The notes under the pieces: model-generated | Seen by the model: the letters and a program-made list of their open reading frames with translations, nothing else | Told to the model about the DNA's origin: nothing | The model's database searches: none | Assembly: GCA_016342755.1 (NCBI GenBank) | Contig: JAEINS010000003.1 | Coordinates: 186,001-250,000, forward strand | DNA: 64,000 nucleotides | Origin: Melioribacteraceae bacterium | Lineage (GTDB): Bacteria > Bacteroidota > Ignavibacteria > Ignavibacteriales > Melioribacteraceae | Direction of reading: 5' to 3' | Shown here: in pieces, positions 7,578-17,039 of the stretch | How the letters are laid out: every line of letters starts with the position of its first letter | How positions within the stretch are numbered: position 1 is the stretch's first letter | Position numbers and translations under genes: made by a program

Positions 7578-7860
7578 ATTAACAAATGAAGAAAAACTCA
7601 TAGAAGATAACATTGAAAATTTCACCACGATATCTTCTGATAAATTAAATAAGATTAATTCGATTCTTACAAAAGCAAAAAAGAATAAATCAATAAGCTT
7701 GAGAATTTCTAGTTATGATCTAGAAAGATTGAAAGAAAAAGCTGAAAAAAGTGGAATACCATATCAAACGCTTATAAATTCTGTTTTGCACAAGTATGTA
7801 ACAAATCAACTGTTAGAAGAAGAAGAATTTTTAAAATACTATAAAGCTAATTTTAAGTGA
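7555..7860 (+). CDS. BrnA/CopG-like antitoxin
   Basis: The product is up to 101 residues. The C-terminal half, ISLRISSYDLERLKEKAEKS followed by GIPYQTLINSVLHKYV, is a ribbon-helix-helix DNA-binding domain of the kind found in BrnA and CopG-like antitoxins. The N-terminal part is acidic and charged and would be the toxin-neutralising region. It overlaps the toxin gene by 23 bases if ATG 7555 is used; ATG 7564 or 7567 are equally possible, as none has a good Shine-Dalgarno. Translational coupling to the toxin is likely. It probably binds the 7277-7288 palindrome to repress its own operon. Confidence 0.72.
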   Translation: MVKMMKDKLTNEEKLIEDNIENFTTISSDKLNKINSILTKAKKNKSISLRISSYDLERLKEKAEKSGIPYQTLINSVLHKYVTNQLLEEEEFLKYYKANFK

Positions 7861-7872
7861 TCCAAAACAATA

Positions 7873-7901
7873 ATCCCCACAACTATAAAAATTATGGGGA
7901 T
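7873..7901. terminator. Bidirectional terminator-like hairpin between antitoxin and purL
   Basis: ATCCCCA at 7873-7879 pairs with TGGGGAT at 7895-7901. It sits between the convergent ends of the antitoxin gene (7860) and purL (7939). T-tracts are modest on both sides. The sequence resembles the 5565-5595 hairpin. Confidence 0.5.
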
Positions 7902-7938
7902 CTGTAACTTTTAATAATCTGATTATTTTAGATAATTC

Positions 7939-10900
7939 TTACTTAAAATAATTTACACCGGCTTCAAAAAGCTTAATTTCTTTATTTCCCGGAATATTTT
8001 TCCCGACAAAGCTTCCTAAACGCTCGTTGTGGCCCATTTTACCGAAGACTCTACCATCTGGGCTGGTAATTCCTTCAATTGCCATATAAGAGCTATTTGG
8101 ATTAAAAAACACATCCATCGAGGGATTTCCTTCAAAATCGACATATTGTGTAGCAATCTGACCATTTTCTTTTAACTTTGTAATCCATTCATCATTAGCT
8201 ACAAACCTTCCCTCTCCGTGAGAAACCGGAATTGCCTGAACTGTTCCTAAATCAACATTTGCTAACCAAGGCGATAGATTTGATACAGTTTTGGTATAAA
8301 TTATCTTAGAAATGTGTCGTCCAATTTTATTGAACGTTAATGTAGGAGTATCTTCTTTTATATCTGTAATTTCGCCGTACGGAACTAATCCCAGCTTAAT
8401 TAAAGCCTGGAATCCGTTACAAATACCAATCATTAAACCATCACGGTTTTTAAGAAGATTATTAACCGCATCGCTAACTAAAGGATTTCTAAAAATTGCT
8501 GAAATAAACTTGCCTGATCCTTCCGGTTCATCACCGGCACTAAATCCGCCCGGAATAAATACAATCTGCGAGTTTCTAATTTTATCAGCCAACTCATGAA
8601 CAGTTTCATCAATCATTTTTGCTGTTAAATTTCTAACCGGAACAATTTCAGAAACACCGCCAGCCTGATTAAAAGCTTTCAGCGAATCATATTCACTGTT
8701 AGTTCCCGGAAAAGCTGGAATTAAAATACGCGGTTTTGCAAACTTTTCGGTTGATGTAACAATTGTTGGAGCTTCGAATTTATAATCATTGCCAACGGTT
8801 CGTTCAATATTCACTTTTGTTGGAAAAATATCCTCTAAAGGTTCAGTCCATGTTTTAATTGCTTCTTCCAGATTAATCTCAACATTACCAAACTTAATAG
8901 AATTGCTATCTTTTGTTGAACCAACAATTTTATGCTTGATTCCAGCAAGATCTTTTTCAAGATTTATTTTATCATTAAACTCAATTACTAATCCGCCAAA
9001 CTCAGGTGTAAACAGATTTGTTTTTTTAAAACCAGAATCAAATTCAAAACCAATTTTATTACCGAAAGACATTTTGGAAATTACTTCAGCAATACCTTTT
9101 CTTCTAACAGTATGAACAGCATTTATCTTTCTGGCTTTATTAAGTTCAATAACCTTCTCATAAACATTTTTAAGTGAATCAAAATTTGGTAATTGATCTT
9201 TATCTTTTAATACCGGGAAGAATACAACTTTTGAATTTACCGATTTGAACTCGGGTGAAATTGATAAACTTAAATCAAATGTATCCACAGCAAACGAAAC
9301 CAAAGTTGGTGGAACATCCATATCTTTGAACGATCCGGACATACTGTCTTTTCCGCCGATTGCAACACGCTCAAACCGTTGCTGTGCGTAAAAAGCTCCT
9401 AATAATGCCGCCAAAGGTTTTCCCCATCTCGTCGGTTCATCATTTAATCTTTCAAAATACTCTTGGAAACTGAACCAAATATTTTTGTGATCGCCACCGG
9501 CTGCAACTATTTTTGAAACTGATTCAACAACCGCGTAAACAGCTCCGTGATAAGGACTCCAACTTGATAATATCGGATCGTAACCGTAACTCATTATTGT
9601 TCCGGTTGTAGTTTCCTCATCAATTGTAGGAATTTTTCCAATCATGCTTTCAGTCGGTGTTAACTGGTATTTTCCGCCAAACGGATAATTTACAGTTCCG
9701 GCTCCAACACAATTATCAAATCTCTCAACAAGCCCTTTTTTACTGGCTACATTTAAGTCGGCAAGCATTTCCATCCATTCAGACTTAACATCCGAAGGTA
9801 TTTCCGTTTTAAAAGTTGATTCTGTTTTAGGTTCAGTAACTTTTATTTTTGTCGATTTTGTAGCACCATTGCTATCAAGGAATTCACGGGCAATATCAAC
9901 AATAGTTTTTTCTCGCCAGAACATTTTAACTCTGGGATCTTCTTTAACAACAGCCACTGTAGAAGCTTCCAGATTCTCTTTTGCGACAGCATTTTTAAAT
10001 GCTTCTTCATTTTCCTTAGCTATAACACAAGCCATTCTCTCTTGCGATTCAGAAATTGCTAATTCAGTTCCGTCCAATCCTTCATATTTTTTTGGAACAA
10101 GATCAAGATTTATCTCTAATCCATCAGCTAATTCACCTATCGCAACAGAAACACCGCCGGCACCAAAGTCGTTACAGCGTTTTATCATTCTGGTAACTTT
10201 AGCATCACGGAACAACCTTTGTATTTTGCGTTCTTCCGGCGCGTTTCCTTTCTGAACCTCGGCTCCGCAAGCTATAATTGATTCTTCATCATGCGCCTTA
10301 GATGAACCAGTTGCACCGCCGCATCCGTCGCGACCAGTTTTTCCGCCAAGTAATACAACAACATCGCCCGGTTCTGGTCTTTCACGCACTACATTATATT
10401 TTGGAACGGCAGCTATAACAGCACCAATTTCCATTCTTTTCGCAACATAACCTGGATGATAGATTTCATCAACTAATCCGGTACTTAAACCAATTTGGTT
10501 ACCATAAGAACTATATCCATGAGCAGCTTCTGTTGAAATTTTTCTCTGTGGAAGTTTTCCTTCGATTGTTTCTTCAATAGGAACTCTAGGATCACCGGCA
10601 CCTGTTACACGCATGGCCTGATAAACATAAGAACGCCCTGATAACGGATCACGAATTGCGCCGCCTAAACAGGTTGCCGCTCCGCCAAATGGTTCAATTT
10701 CAGTCGGGTGATTGTGAGTTTCATTTTTGAACATAACTAACCAGTCCTCATCTTCCCCGTTTATATCAACCTTAACCTGAATGCTGCATGCATTAATTTC
10801 TTCTGATTCATCTAATCCCGGTAGTTTGCCTTTTTTCTTTAATTCTTTAACAGCCAGAGTTGCAATATCCATAAGACAAATATCTTTTTGCGCTAATCTT

Positions 10901-11697
10901 TTGCCATAAACAAATTCACGGCTCTTAAGATATTCATCATAAGTTTCTTTTATTTTATTTGAAATTGAACCTTCTTCAAACTGAACATCAATTATTTTTG
11001 TAAGAAAAGTTGTATGGCGGCAATGATCTGACCAATAAGTATCAAGAATTCTCATTTCAGTCATTGTGGGATTACGTTTTTCAGTATCTCTAAAATAGTT
11101 TTGGCAGAATTTTATATCTTCTAAATCCATTGCTAATCCAAGTGATCTTAGAAGCCCGGATAACTCATTTTCATTATGATCAATAAAGCCTTCAATCGAT
11201 TTTACATCCTCTGGTACTATCTGTTGGTCTTTCAATGTTTTGGGCTTTTCAAAAGAAGCTTCTCTGGAATCAACCGGATTGATTATATATCTTTTAATTT
11301 TAGAAAATTCTGTCTCCGAAATTTCACCTTTTAGAAGAATCATTTTTGCGTATTTAACTTCCGGTCTTTCGCCCTGTGTTAAAATCTGAATACACTGAGA
11401 CGCTGAATCTGCTCTCTGATCGTACTGTCCCGGTAAATATTCCACAGCAAATGCTTTATAACCTGATATATCTAATGTTTCATCATATACAGTATCAACG
11501 GGAGCTTCAGAAAAAATTGTTGATTTAGCCTCAGAAAAAACTTCAGCCGAAATTGCTTCAACATCATATCTGTATAAAACACGTACCCTGTCCAGTTTCC
11601 CGAGTGAAAGATTTTCTCTCAATTCATTTAATAAACCAACGGCTTCAATATTAAAGCCTTGTTTTTTTTCTACAAAAATCCTTCTAATATTACTCAT
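7939..11697 (-). CDS. purL: Phosphoribosylformylglycinamidine synthase, large single-chain type
   Basis: At 1252 residues this is the long single-chain FGAM synthase, which converts FGAR, ATP and glutamine to FGAM in purine synthesis. The synthetase half carries TYWSDHCRHTTFLTKI (near residue 225), ETHNHPTEIEPFGGAATCLG (near 330), and the second-half motif AIGGKDSMSGSF. A class I glutamine amidotransferase domain occupies the C-terminal 270 residues: FPGTNSEYD, FIPGGFSAGDEPEGSGK, the nucleophile Cys in GICNGFQAL, and the His in PVSHGEGRF. The layout matches the clostridial/Bacteroides-type subfamily rather than the proteobacterial one. GGAGC precedes ATG 11697. It follows the nucleotidase gene by 48 bases and is probably cotranscribed. 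No other pur genes are in the window. Confidence 0.95.
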   Translation of the reverse strand: MSNIRRIFVEKKQGFNIEAVGLLNELRENLSLGKLDRVRVLYRYDVEAISAEVFSEAKSTIFSEAPVDTVYDETLDISGYKAFAVEYLPGQYDQRADSASQCIQILTQGERPEVKYAKMILLKGEISETEFSKIKRYIINPVDSREASFEKPKTLKDQQIVPEDVKSIEGFIDHNENELSGLLRSLGLAMDLEDIKFCQNYFRDTEKRNPTMTEMRILDTYWSDHCRHTTFLTKIIDVQFEEGSISNKIKETYDEYLKSREFVYGKRLAQKDICLMDIATLAVKELKKKGKLPGLDESEEINACSIQVKVDINGEDEDWLVMFKNETHNHPTEIEPFGGAATCLGGAIRDPLSGRSYVYQAMRVTGAGDPRVPIEETIEGKLPQRKISTEAAHGYSSYGNQIGLSTGLVDEIYHPGYVAKRMEIGAVIAAVPKYNVVRERPEPGDVVVLLGGKTGRDGCGGATGSSKAHDEESIIACGAEVQKGNAPEERKIQRLFRDAKVTRMIKRCNDFGAGGVSVAIGELADGLEINLDLVPKKYEGLDGTELAISESQERMACVIAKENEEAFKNAVAKENLEASTVAVVKEDPRVKMFWREKTIVDIAREFLDSNGATKSTKIKVTEPKTESTFKTEIPSDVKSEWMEMLADLNVASKKGLVERFDNCVGAGTVNYPFGGKYQLTPTESMIGKIPTIDEETTTGTIMSYGYDPILSSWSPYHGAVYAVVESVSKIVAAGGDHKNIWFSFQEYFERLNDEPTRWGKPLAALLGAFYAQQRFERVAIGGKDSMSGSFKDMDVPPTLVSFAVDTFDLSLSISPEFKSVNSKVVFFPVLKDKDQLPNFDSLKNVYEKVIELNKARKINAVHTVRRKGIAEVISKMSFGNKIGFEFDSGFKKTNLFTPEFGGLVIEFNDKINLEKDLAGIKHKIVGSTKDSNSIKFGNVEINLEEAIKTWTEPLEDIFPTKVNIERTVGNDYKFEAPTIVTSTEKFAKPRILIPAFPGTNSEYDSLKAFNQAGGVSEIVPVRNLTAKMIDETVHELADKIRNSQIVFIPGGFSAGDEPEGSGKFISAIFRNPLVSDAVNNLLKNRDGLMIGICNGFQALIKLGLVPYGEITDIKEDTPTLTFNKIGRHISKIIYTKTVSNLSPWLANVDLGTVQAIPVSHGEGRFVANDEWITKLKENGQIATQYVDFEGNPSMDVFFNPNSSYMAIEGITSPDGRVFGKMGHNERLGSFVGKNIPGNKEIKLFEAGVNYFK

Positions 11698-11745
11698 CTA
11701 TTGCTCCGGTTAATAGATTTATTTATATACTATTTTAATTATCAC

Positions 11746-12435
11746 TTATAAAATATTTTTTAATTCTGCTAAATCTTTAATTTCAAAAGTCGGATTTACT
11801 CCGTTAGAATTAACTTTATTTAGCGGATTAAACCAGACTGTATCAATACCGAAGTTCTCTCCGCCTTTAATATCCGAGGTTAAACTATCACCAATTATAA
11901 CAGCCGAGTTTTTATCGGAATGTTCCGCAAGTTCAAATGATTTTTCAAATATGCCGGTTTCCGGTTTTGGAGATCCAACTTCCTCAGAAATAATTACATA
12001 AGGAAAATACTTTTCAATTTCCGAACCTTTTAATCTGCTTCGCTGAACTTTTTTAAGTCCGTTAGTAATTAACAGAAGTTTGTAATTGTTATTAAGATAA
12101 TCCAGTATTTCCAAAGCTCCGGGGAGAAGAAATCTGCATTGCGAAAGCGCGTCTAAGTAAGCTTCACTAAAATTAGTAGGATCAGCGCAAAAGCCCAGAT
12201 CAATGAATAATTTGCGAAACCTTTCAACCTTTAAACTATCAGCATCTATCTGTTTATCTTCAAACATTTTCCAAACCTGAGAGTTAAAATGTCTATATTT
12301 AGGAAGATGAATATCTACATAATAGTTGAATCTAAATTTTTCAAAAGTAGTTTTTAACGCGTGTGCTTCCCCTTTATCGTAATCGAATAATGTTCCATCG
12401 GCATCAAACAGAAGCAGTTTGTATTCTTTTTTCAT
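11746..12435 (-). CDS. HAD-superfamily pyrimidine 5'-nucleotidase, YjjG type
   Basis: This 229-residue cytoplasmic HAD hydrolase has motif I FDADGTLFDYDKGEAHAL, motif II LLITNGL, a motif III lysine near SPKPETGIFEKSF, and motif IV IIGDSLTSDIKGG. The sequence FDADGTLFDYDKxEA is characteristic of the YjjG/YfnB family, which dephosphorylates non-canonical pyrimidine monophosphates and cleans the nucleotide pool. The gene lies 48 bases upstream of purL in the same direction, so both act in nucleotide metabolism and may share a promoter in the gap 12436-12641. In that gap, which separates divergent transcripts, I see no confident promoter. Confidence 0.85.
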   Translation of the reverse strand: MKKEYKLLLFDADGTLFDYDKGEAHALKTTFEKFRFNYYVDIHLPKYRHFNSQVWKMFEDKQIDADSLKVERFRKLFIDLGFCADPTNFSEAYLDALSQCRFLLPGALEILDYLNNNYKLLLITNGLKKVQRSRLKGSEIEKYFPYVIISEEVGSPKPETGIFEKSFELAEHSDKNSAVIIGDSLTSDIKGGENFGIDTVWFNPLNKVNSNGVNPTFEIKDLAELKNIL

Positions 12436-12641
12436 GAATTTTGTATTATTTATTGAACAGAAATAGATTTTTTTTTAGACTGACAAAGTTAACATTTTTA
12501 ACTATTATATCATAAATTGATCTTGAACATTAATCCAGATTCTTTAATAAATTGGAAAATATTCCGGCAATTTATGCTTAATAAGGAGCAGTAATTATTT
12601 AATTTTATTTTTATTTACAGATAATATAAATAGAGTTGAAA

Positions 12642-13508
12642 ATGAAAAAAGTTACGTTGAAAATAGTATTATTATTATTTTTTTCCAGCTTTATTCTGGC
12701 AGACAATCCTCAAGAATTTAAAATTCTCATAATAAATTCATATCATCAAAATTCTCCATGGACTTCTGAAATACTAAATGGTCTGATGGAAAATCTTGAG
12801 CCGGAATTCCCGGGTTCAGAGATATATATAGAAAATCTGGATACAAAAAGGTTTTTTTCTGAAGAGTACATAAATAATTATGATCAATTACTTACACAAA
12901 AATATAAGTCAGTTGATTTAGATATTATTATTATTTCGGATAATAACGCGCTTGATTATCTTCTCAAAAAGTCATCTTTTGATATTGAAAATATTCCAAA
13001 AGTTTTTTGCGGAATAAATCATTTTGATGATAAAATCTTAGCTGAATACAAACTTATCTACGGTGTTCCTGAAAAACTGGCTATTGAAGAGAATATTGAG
13101 CTAATAAAAAAATTAAATCCGGATTTGCGTGAGCTTACTTTAGTAACTGATATAACCGTTACCGGCAAAGCAATTAAAAAAGATTTTATGCAGGCTATAG
13201 AAAATTACGATTTATCAATTAAATATTTAGACAGCCTTAGACTTAAAGATCTTATTAAAAATTTAGAATCAAAGAGTGATAAAGATGTTGTTATCTATTC
13301 AGTTTTCAATAAAGATATTGATCAAAAATACTATGTAACAAATGTTTTACTCGATTTTTTAAAACTGAAAACAACTGCGCAGTTTTTTTCTTTTAACGAT
13401 TTCAATTTCGGTCATGGAATTATAGGCGGTAAGCTTCTTTATGGATACGGGCAGGGAAAAGCCGCGGCAGAAATTGCCAAAAGGATACTTACCAATAAAA
13501 CAGTATAA
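12642..13508 (+). CDS. Periplasmic ABC_sub_bind sensor domain; 5' half of a frameshifted sensor kinase gene
   Basis: The 288-residue product has a signal peptide (MKKVTLKIVLLLFFSSFILA) and a periplasmic-binding-protein fold of the ABC_sub_bind type: ILIINSYHQNSPWTSEILNG at the start and GKLLYGYGQGKAAAEIAKRI at the end. In related proteins this domain continues into a transmembrane helix and a kinase. Here frame 0 stops at TAA 13506-13508, while the next frame upstream of 13544 reads [20 protein letters not shown], the expected continuation. A one-base deletion near 13498-13508 therefore appears to have split one gene. ATG 12642 is preferred over TTG 12636. As it stands the domain would be released into the periplasm without its kinase. 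Confidence 0.8.
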   Translation: MKKVTLKIVLLLFFSSFILADNPQEFKILIINSYHQNSPWTSEILNGLMENLEPEFPGSEIYIENLDTKRFFSEEYINNYDQLLTQKYKSVDLDIIIISDNNALDYLLKKSSFDIENIPKVFCGINHFDDKILAEYKLIYGVPEKLAIEENIELIKKLNPDLRELTLVTDITVTGKAIKKDFMQAIENYDLSIKYLDSLRLKDLIKNLESKSDKDVVIYSVFNKDIDQKYYVTNVLLDFLKLKTTAQFFSFNDFNFGHGIIGGKLLYGYGQGKAAAEIAKRILTNKTV

Positions 13509-13543
13509 TCCCAAATTATGTTGTTAAAAGTCCCAACAAATAT

Positions 13544-15874
13544 ATGTTTGATTACAGGGAACTTAAAAGACATGATAAACTAAATTATGAGTTGCCGGAT
13601 AATTCAGATATTCAGTTCATCCCGGAATCATTTTGGAATAGATCAAGATTAACCTCATTAATTATCTTTCTTGGGATTGTAATAATATTATTATTAATTA
13701 TAATTCTTGTAAGGAATAAAAACCTCCGTAAAATAAATAAAGAATTAAATATTAAATTTGATGAAAATCTGATTTATAACGAACAGTTAAGAAAGTTTTC
13801 CAGTGCACTTGATCAAAGTGACAATATAATTATAATTACCGATCTGAATGCCCACATAGAATATGCAAATAAAAAATTTGAAACAGTAACAGGTTATGCA
13901 ATTGAAGATGTACTGGGCAAAAATCCCAGATTCTTGAGAGCGGAGAATGCTGATAGAAATATAATTAAAGAACTTTGGCAAAAACTTGGTGAAGGTAAAA
14001 CATGGAGCGGAGAGTTTAAAAATGTAAAAAAAGACGGAACTATTTTTTGGGAATACGCAACTATTTCGCCTATTAGAAATATATCCGGAGATATTACCAG
14101 TTATATTGCTATAAAAGAAGATATAACAGAAAAAAAACAAAAAGAAGAACGATTAAGTCAGTTAAATAGATTATTAGAGTTAAAAGTTAAATGTAATTTA
14201 GCACTTTTACTTTCGGGCAACGAAGAACAATTATGCGAAGAACATTGTAATATTTTTCTGGAAACCGGTGCTTATGAATTAGCTGTAATACAATATTTAG
14301 ATAATGGTAAATTAATTAACACTAAACCTGAATATTCAGCATCTAAATTTGATGTAGAATTAGACATGCTTATGCACAAGTGCCTAAACTGCGGACTATG
14401 TGAAATAGCAAGTGTAATAGAAGATAATTCAACCAGGTATTATCATGCCGAAGACGAGATTCCTAACAAAGACTGTGTACTTAATCTTTATAATCTTAAA
14501 TCCGTAATCTCATTACCAATAATTCATAATGAAAAAACATTTGGCATTTTAACACTTTATACCCGAATCCCAAATAGATTTGACGAAGAAGAAATTCAGG
14601 CAATATATGATATTATTTACATACTAAGTTATGGAATAAACACATTTAGAGAGCAAAAAAGAAAAGAAGAAATTGAAATTGAATTAGCACAGGAAAAAGA
14701 AGAATTATCAATTACTTTAAGTTCTTTAAGCGAAGGAGTTGCTACAATAAGTAATGACGGTTTTATAACACTTTCAAATAAAGCCGCGATAGAAATTTTT
14801 GGCGGCAATTCAAGTTTACTTGGGAAAAATATTTTTGAGGTGCTTAAGTTTGAAAATATAGAAACAGAGTTGGAATTTAAAGAAAAAATTCAAGATGTAA
14901 TAAATGGGAAAGCACCATCGTTTATGCTTAAACATATAAATTTATCGGCCACAAACGGAATTAAAATATTATCAATAAATGGAACTACAATTAGCAAATC
15001 AGGAAGTTCACATCAGGGTCTTGTTCTTATCTTTAGAGATATAACGGAACTTACACGTGCCGAAACTCAATCAGCATTATCGCAAAAACTAGAATCAATT
15101 GGCAGTCTGGCTTCCGGTATTGCCCATGAAATAAATACGCCTTTGCAGTTTGTAAATGATAACACTTCATTTTTGAATGATAGTTTCAAAAACATAATTG
15201 ATATGGTAAATAAAATCAGTTCAAAAGAAGAGGTTCAAGAATTAAAAAATGAGTTGTTTGAACAATATGATTATGAATTTTTATCCGAAGAAATACCACT
15301 GGCAATTTCCCAGTCTCAGGAAGGTTTAACCAGAGTTAGCCAGATTGTTAAAGCAATGAAAGATTTTGCCCATACAAACAATACTCAAAAAAAATTGTGC
15401 GATCTTAACCAGGGAATTGAAGTAACTACAATTATTTCTAGAAATGAGTGGAAATATATAGCTGATTTGGAGCTTAATTTGGGAGAAAATCTTCCAAAAG
15501 TTTATTGCAGTCCGGAAGAAATAAACCAGGTAATTCTTAATATGATTGTTAACTCGGCTCATGCAATTGAAGAAAAAATGGGATCTGATTCAGATGAAAA
15601 AGGTAAAATACAAATTTCAACTTATACAGACGAAACTAATTTTATAATTGAAATTAAGGATAATGGTATTGGAATTGAGAAAGATAAAATTTCAAAAATA
15701 TTTGATCCGTTTTTTACAACAAAAGAAGTTGGCAAAGGAACAGGGCAAGGGTTAGCAATTACTCACGAGATAATAATAAATAAGCATTCAGGTGAGCTTT
15801 TAGTCGATTCTACTTATGGACAAGGAACAACAATTAAAATAATAATACCTATAGGTCATCATGAAGAAAGTTAA
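13544..15874 (+). CDS. PAS-GAF-PAS histidine kinase; 3' part of the split sensor gene
   Basis: The 776-residue product has one membrane helix (about 36-59), a PAS/PAC domain (about 80-200, with [19 protein letters not shown]), a GAF-like domain with a [11 protein letters not shown] cysteine cluster (about 205-365), a second PAS (about 390-505), then HisKA and HATPase_c. The phospho-acceptor is H528 in [13 protein letters not shown]-binding boxes are [21 protein letters not shown] and [11 protein letters not shown] 13544 has no Shine-Dalgarno and lies inside the continuous family homology, so it is probably not an original start. Without repair the protein lacks its periplasmic sensor. Its stop overlaps the start of the REC-HDOD gene by 14 bases, so the two form one operon and one pathway. 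Confidence 0.85.
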   Translation: MFDYRELKRHDKLNYELPDNSDIQFIPESFWNRSRLTSLIIFLGIVIILLLIIILVRNKNLRKINKELNIKFDENLIYNEQLRKFSSALDQSDNIIIITDLNAHIEYANKKFETVTGYAIEDVLGKNPRFLRAENADRNIIKELWQKLGEGKTWSGEFKNVKKDGTIFWEYATISPIRNISGDITSYIAIKEDITEKKQKEERLSQLNRLLELKVKCNLALLLSGNEEQLCEEHCNIFLETGAYELAVIQYLDNGKLINTKPEYSASKFDVELDMLMHKCLNCGLCEIASVIEDNSTRYYHAEDEIPNKDCVLNLYNLKSVISLPIIHNEKTFGILTLYTRIPNRFDEEEIQAIYDIIYILSYGINTFREQKRKEEIEIELAQEKEELSITLSSLSEGVATISNDGFITLSNKAAIEIFGGNSSLLGKNIFEVLKFENIETELEFKEKIQDVINGKAPSFMLKHINLSATNGIKILSINGTTISKSGSSHQGLVLIFRDITELTRAETQSALSQKLESIGSLASGIAHEINTPLQFVNDNTSFLNDSFKNIIDMVNKISSKEEVQELKNELFEQYDYEFLSEEIPLAISQSQEGLTRVSQIVKAMKDFAHTNNTQKKLCDLNQGIEVTTIISRNEWKYIADLELNLGENLPKVYCSPEEINQVILNMIVNSAHAIEEKMGSDSDEKGKIQISTYTDETNFIIEIKDNGIGIEKDKISKIFDPFFTTKEVGKGTGQGLAITHEIIINKHSGELLVDSTYGQGTTIKIIIPIGHHEES

Positions 15875-17039
15875 AATTTTATTCGTAGATGATGATGCCA
15901 ATATTATAAACGGGCTCAAAAGGATGTTATTCCCAATGAGAAAAGAATGGGGACAATATTTTTGTACTAGCGGTGAAGAGGCATTAAAAATAGTTGAAAA
16001 TGAAAATGTTGATATTATTGTTACTGATATGAGAATGCCTAAAATGAACGGAGTACAATTATTAGAAAAGGTTAGAGAAAAATTCCCCAATGTAATAAGG
16101 ATAATATTATCCGGACAAGCGGATGATGAAATGGCACTAAAATCTATTTCCGTAGCACATCAGTTTATCAGCAAACCATGTGTCCCGGAAGAACTGAAAG
16201 AAGTAATAAAAAATTCCTCAGACTTAAAAAGTCATCTTCACGATAATAAAAATATTCAAAGTCTGGTAGCAGGTGTTGATCAGCTGCCGGTTCTGCCCGA
16301 TATTTATTTAGAAATTGAAAAAGAGTTTAATAAAGAGGAAAGATCATTAAATAAGATTGGAGCAATAGTATCAAAAAATCCCTCGCTTACCGCTAAAATA
16401 TTGAAGATCGTTAACTCAGCCTTTTTTGGTTTACCTAAAAATATTTCAAATCCCATAGAGGCGGTTAATTATTTGGGTTTAGGAATTATTAAATCGCTTG
16501 TATTATATATACCCTTATTTGAAGGAGTTGACGCAGCCAGCAATGTTAGAGCTTCTATGACTGATTTACTTAACCATTGTCTTCATACAGCAAACTATTC
16601 TCTTGATCTGCATAAAAAGCTGGAGCTGCCAAATAACATGAAAGACGATCTCTATATTGCCTCACTGCTGCACGATGTTGGAAAACTTGTAATAATGAAA
16701 AATAAAGAAGTTTATGAGCAGATTGAGACAGTTATTAAAAAAGAAAAATTAAAATACCATGATGTTGAAAATGAATTACTTGGAACCTCGCATGCCGAAA
16801 TCGGGGCCTATTTACTTGGGATATGGGGTATTCCAAATAAAATAATAGAAGTAATAATGAATCATCACAAACTGGAAAAACAAACTGATAACAGTTTTGA
16901 TTTGAGCAATTTAGTTTATATTTCTAATTTTTCTCAATATTTATCCCCTCAATTGAGAACCGAATTGGAAAATTATTTATATTCGAATAAAGATGAAATT
17001 TCTCTAAAAACAAAAATTGGAGAACTGCAAAATGGATAA
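15861..17039 (+). CDS. Response regulator with HDOD output domain
   Basis: The 392-residue protein has an N-terminal receiver (DDD acid pocket, phospho-Asp in VDIIVTDMRMP, Lys in ISKPC) and an HDOD domain from about residue 135. The HDOD part shows LPVLPDIYLEIE, SLTAKILKIVNSAFFGLP, ASLLHDVGKLVIM and MNHHKLE. HDOD domains are HD-fold relatives used in signalling scaffolds, usually without a proven enzymatic role. This architecture is common in regulators of motility and cyclic-di-GMP responses. Start and stop overlap both neighbours (14 bases with the kinase, 8 with the next gene), which supports translational coupling. Confidence 0.9.
   Translation: MKKVKILFVDDDANIINGLKRMLFPMRKEWGQYFCTSGEEALKIVENENVDIIVTDMRMPKMNGVQLLEKVREKFPNVIRIILSGQADDEMALKSISVAHQFISKPCVPEELKEVIKNSSDLKSHLHDNKNIQSLVAGVDQLPVLPDIYLEIEKEFNKEERSLNKIGAIVSKNPSLTAKILKIVNSAFFGLPKNISNPIEAVNYLGLGIIKSLVLYIPLFEGVDAASNVRASMTDLLNHCLHTANYSLDLHKKLELPNNMKDDLYIASLLHDVGKLVIMKNKEVYEQIETVIKKEKLKYHDVENELLGTSHAEIGAYLLGIWGIPNKIIEVIMNHHKLEKQTDNSFDLSNLVYISNFSQYLSPQLRTELENYLYSNKDEISLKTKIGELQNG

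Noticed and set aside
7305-7860. Phage-derived region around the toxin-antitoxin genes
   Set aside because: No integrase, phage structural genes, direct repeats or tRNA site are nearby.
13490-13510. Programmed -1 frameshift joining the split kinase
   Set aside because: No canonical X XXY YYZ slippery heptamer is in frame before the stop (codons AAT AAA ACA GTA TAA), and no obvious downstream stimulatory structure; mutation or sequencing error is more likely.
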